From JBJMHZ01 sp045807125 (GTDB lineage Bacteria; Actinomycetota; Actinomycetes; JAWWOL01): a stretch of 14,990 bases of DNA. The translations under genes and the position numbers were made by a program. The notes under the pieces are model-generated. The model did no database searches. It was not told the DNA's origin and saw only the letters and a list, made by a program, of their open reading frames with translations. Location of the stretch: contig JBJMHZ010000001.1 in assembly GCA_045807125.1 (NCBI GenBank), positions 1 to 14,990 on the forward strand, in the 5' to 3' direction. Positions 14,179-14,990 of this stretch are shown here, one piece after another (the stretch's first letter is position 1; every line of letters begins with the position of its first letter).

Positions 14179-14990
14179 ATGACGACGACCACCGACGTAC
14201 GCCCCGATGCCCCAGAGCCACGCTCGACCACTCCGCAGGTGGCGATCAACGACGTGGGCTCCGCGGACGACTTCCTCGCCGCCATCGACGAGACGATCAA
14301 GTACTTCAACGACGGCGACATCGTCGAAGGCACGGTCGTCAAGGTGGATCGCGACGAGGTCCTGCTCGACATCGGCTACAAGACCGAGGGCGTGATCCCC
14401 AGCCGCGAGCTGTCGATCAAGCACGACGTCGATCCGCACGAGGTCGTCACCGTCGGCGACGAGATCGAGGCCCTCGTCCTTCAGAAGGAGGACAAGGAAG
14501 GCCGGCTGATCCTGTCCAAGAAGCGCGCCCAGTACGAGCGCGCCTGGGGCACGATCGAGAAGATCAAGGACGAGGACGGCATCGTCACCGGCACGGTGAT
14601 CGAGGTCGTCAAGGGCGGCCTGATCCTCGACATCGGGCTGCGCGGCTTCCTCCCTGCCTCGCTCGTCGAGATGCGCCGGGTCCGCGACCTGCAGCCCTAC
14701 GTCGGCCGCGAGCTAGAGGCCAAGATCATCGAGCTGGACAAGAACCGCAACAACGTGGTGCTGTCCCGCCGCGCCTGGCTCGAGCAGACCCAGTCCGAGG
14801 TCCGCCAGACCTTCCTGACCACCCTGCAGAAGGGCCAGGTCCGCAGCGGCGTCGTCAGCTCGATCGTCAACTTCGGCGCGTTCGTCGACCTCGGCGGCGT
14901 CGACGGCCTCGTGCACGTCTCCGAGCTGTCCTGGAAGCACATCGACCACCCGAGCGAGGTCGTCGAGGTGGGCCAGGAGGTCACCGTCGA
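14179..14990 (+). CDS. rpsA: 30S ribosomal protein S1, 3'-truncated
   Basis: The frame is open from ATG 14179 to the right edge (270 codons). After a variable Thr/Pro-rich start, the actinobacterial S1 signature begins at VAINDVGSADDFLAAIDETI (21-40). OB-fold S1 domains follow at about 47-116 (GTVVKVDRDEVLLDIGYK), 134-199 (GTVIEVVKGGLILDIGLRG, ending in LSRRAW) and from 219 on (GVVSSIVNFGAFVDLGGVDG...SELSWKH), the last cut by the edge. Full-length actinobacterial S1 has four such domains and about 480-500 aa. S1 binds mRNA on the small subunit and helps translation initiation. Base composition is visibly less GC-rich than in the neighbours, with many AAG, GAG and ATC codons, as expected for a highly expressed gene. 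It is divergent from a methyltransferase gene. Confidence 0.97.
   Translation, partial: MTTTTDVRPDAPEPRSTTPQVAINDVGSADDFLAAIDETIKYFNDGDIVEGTVVKVDRDEVLLDIGYKTEGVIPSRELSIKHDVDPHEVVTVGDEIEALVLQKEDKEGRLILSKKRAQYERAWGTIEKIKDEDGIVTGTVIEVVKGGLILDIGLRGFLPASLVEMRRVRDLQPYVGRELEAKIIELDKNRNNVVLSRRAWLEQTQSEVRQTFLTTLQKGQVRSGVVSSIVNFGAFVDLGGVDGLVHVSELSWKHIDHPSEVVEVGQEVTV

Noticed and set aside
13935..14372. N-terminal extension of the methyltransferase in the same minus frame
   Set aside because: It would run through the rpsA promoter and the first 65 codons of rpsA, and shows no family similarity; the methyltransferase fold is complete from 13934.
1..14990. tRNA, rRNA, CRISPR, insertion sequence, prophage or toxin-antitoxin genes
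   Set aside because: None seen on either strand: no cloverleaf, regular spaced repeats, transposase/integrase motifs or terminal inverted repeats.

Overview
The window comes from a very GC-rich actinobacterium; by eye about three quarters of the bases are G+C. The evidence is a truncated ribosomal protein S1 gene of clear actinobacterial type at the right edge, an intact AftD-type arabinofuranosyltransferase, and actinobacteria-typical families (DUF3068, DUF2613, DUF4015). The genus cannot be named from the sequence. The AftD/DUF3068/DUF2613 set points to the broad group that makes arabinan-containing or lipomannan-like envelope glycans, with or without mycolic acids.

Left and centre (1-11380) form a cell-envelope glycan cluster of alternating divergent and convergent genes. 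In order: a lipid-linked glycan flippase (-, runs off the left edge); a GT-C-like multispanning protein (+); a 42-residue DUF2613 microprotein (+); a family 4 glycosyltransferase (-); a SAM methyltransferase (+) translationally coupled to aftD (+); an acyltransferase-3 family membrane protein (-); and a DUF3068 membrane protein (+). From memory, the gene content matches the mycobacterial neighbourhood Rv0224c (methyltransferase), Rv0225 (glycosyltransferase), Rv0226c (membrane protein), Rv0227c (DUF3068), Rv0228 (acyltransferase), plus Rv0236c (aftD) and Rv0236A (DUF2613). A likely joint role is cytoplasmic assembly, export, and then extracytoplasmic arabinosylation and acyl decoration of an envelope polysaccharide or lipoglycan.

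Right (11394-14990): a membrane-anchored DUF4015 putative glycoside hydrolase (-), a second SAM methyltransferase (-), a 244-base divergent regulatory region, and rpsA (+, runs off the right edge). The region before rpsA holds a good sigma70-type promoter, an inverted repeat over its -10, and a possible leaderless seven-codon upstream ORF.

I see no mobile elements, tRNAs, rRNAs, CRISPR arrays or signs of recent transfer. The most interesting points are the apparent paralogy between the 784-2640 protein and the catalytic half of AftD, a probable CTG start, the very tight convergent gene ends (two overlaps of exactly 20 bp), and the rpsA leader. I found no clearly new molecular system; the novelty lies in functionally undefined members of a conserved envelope cluster.
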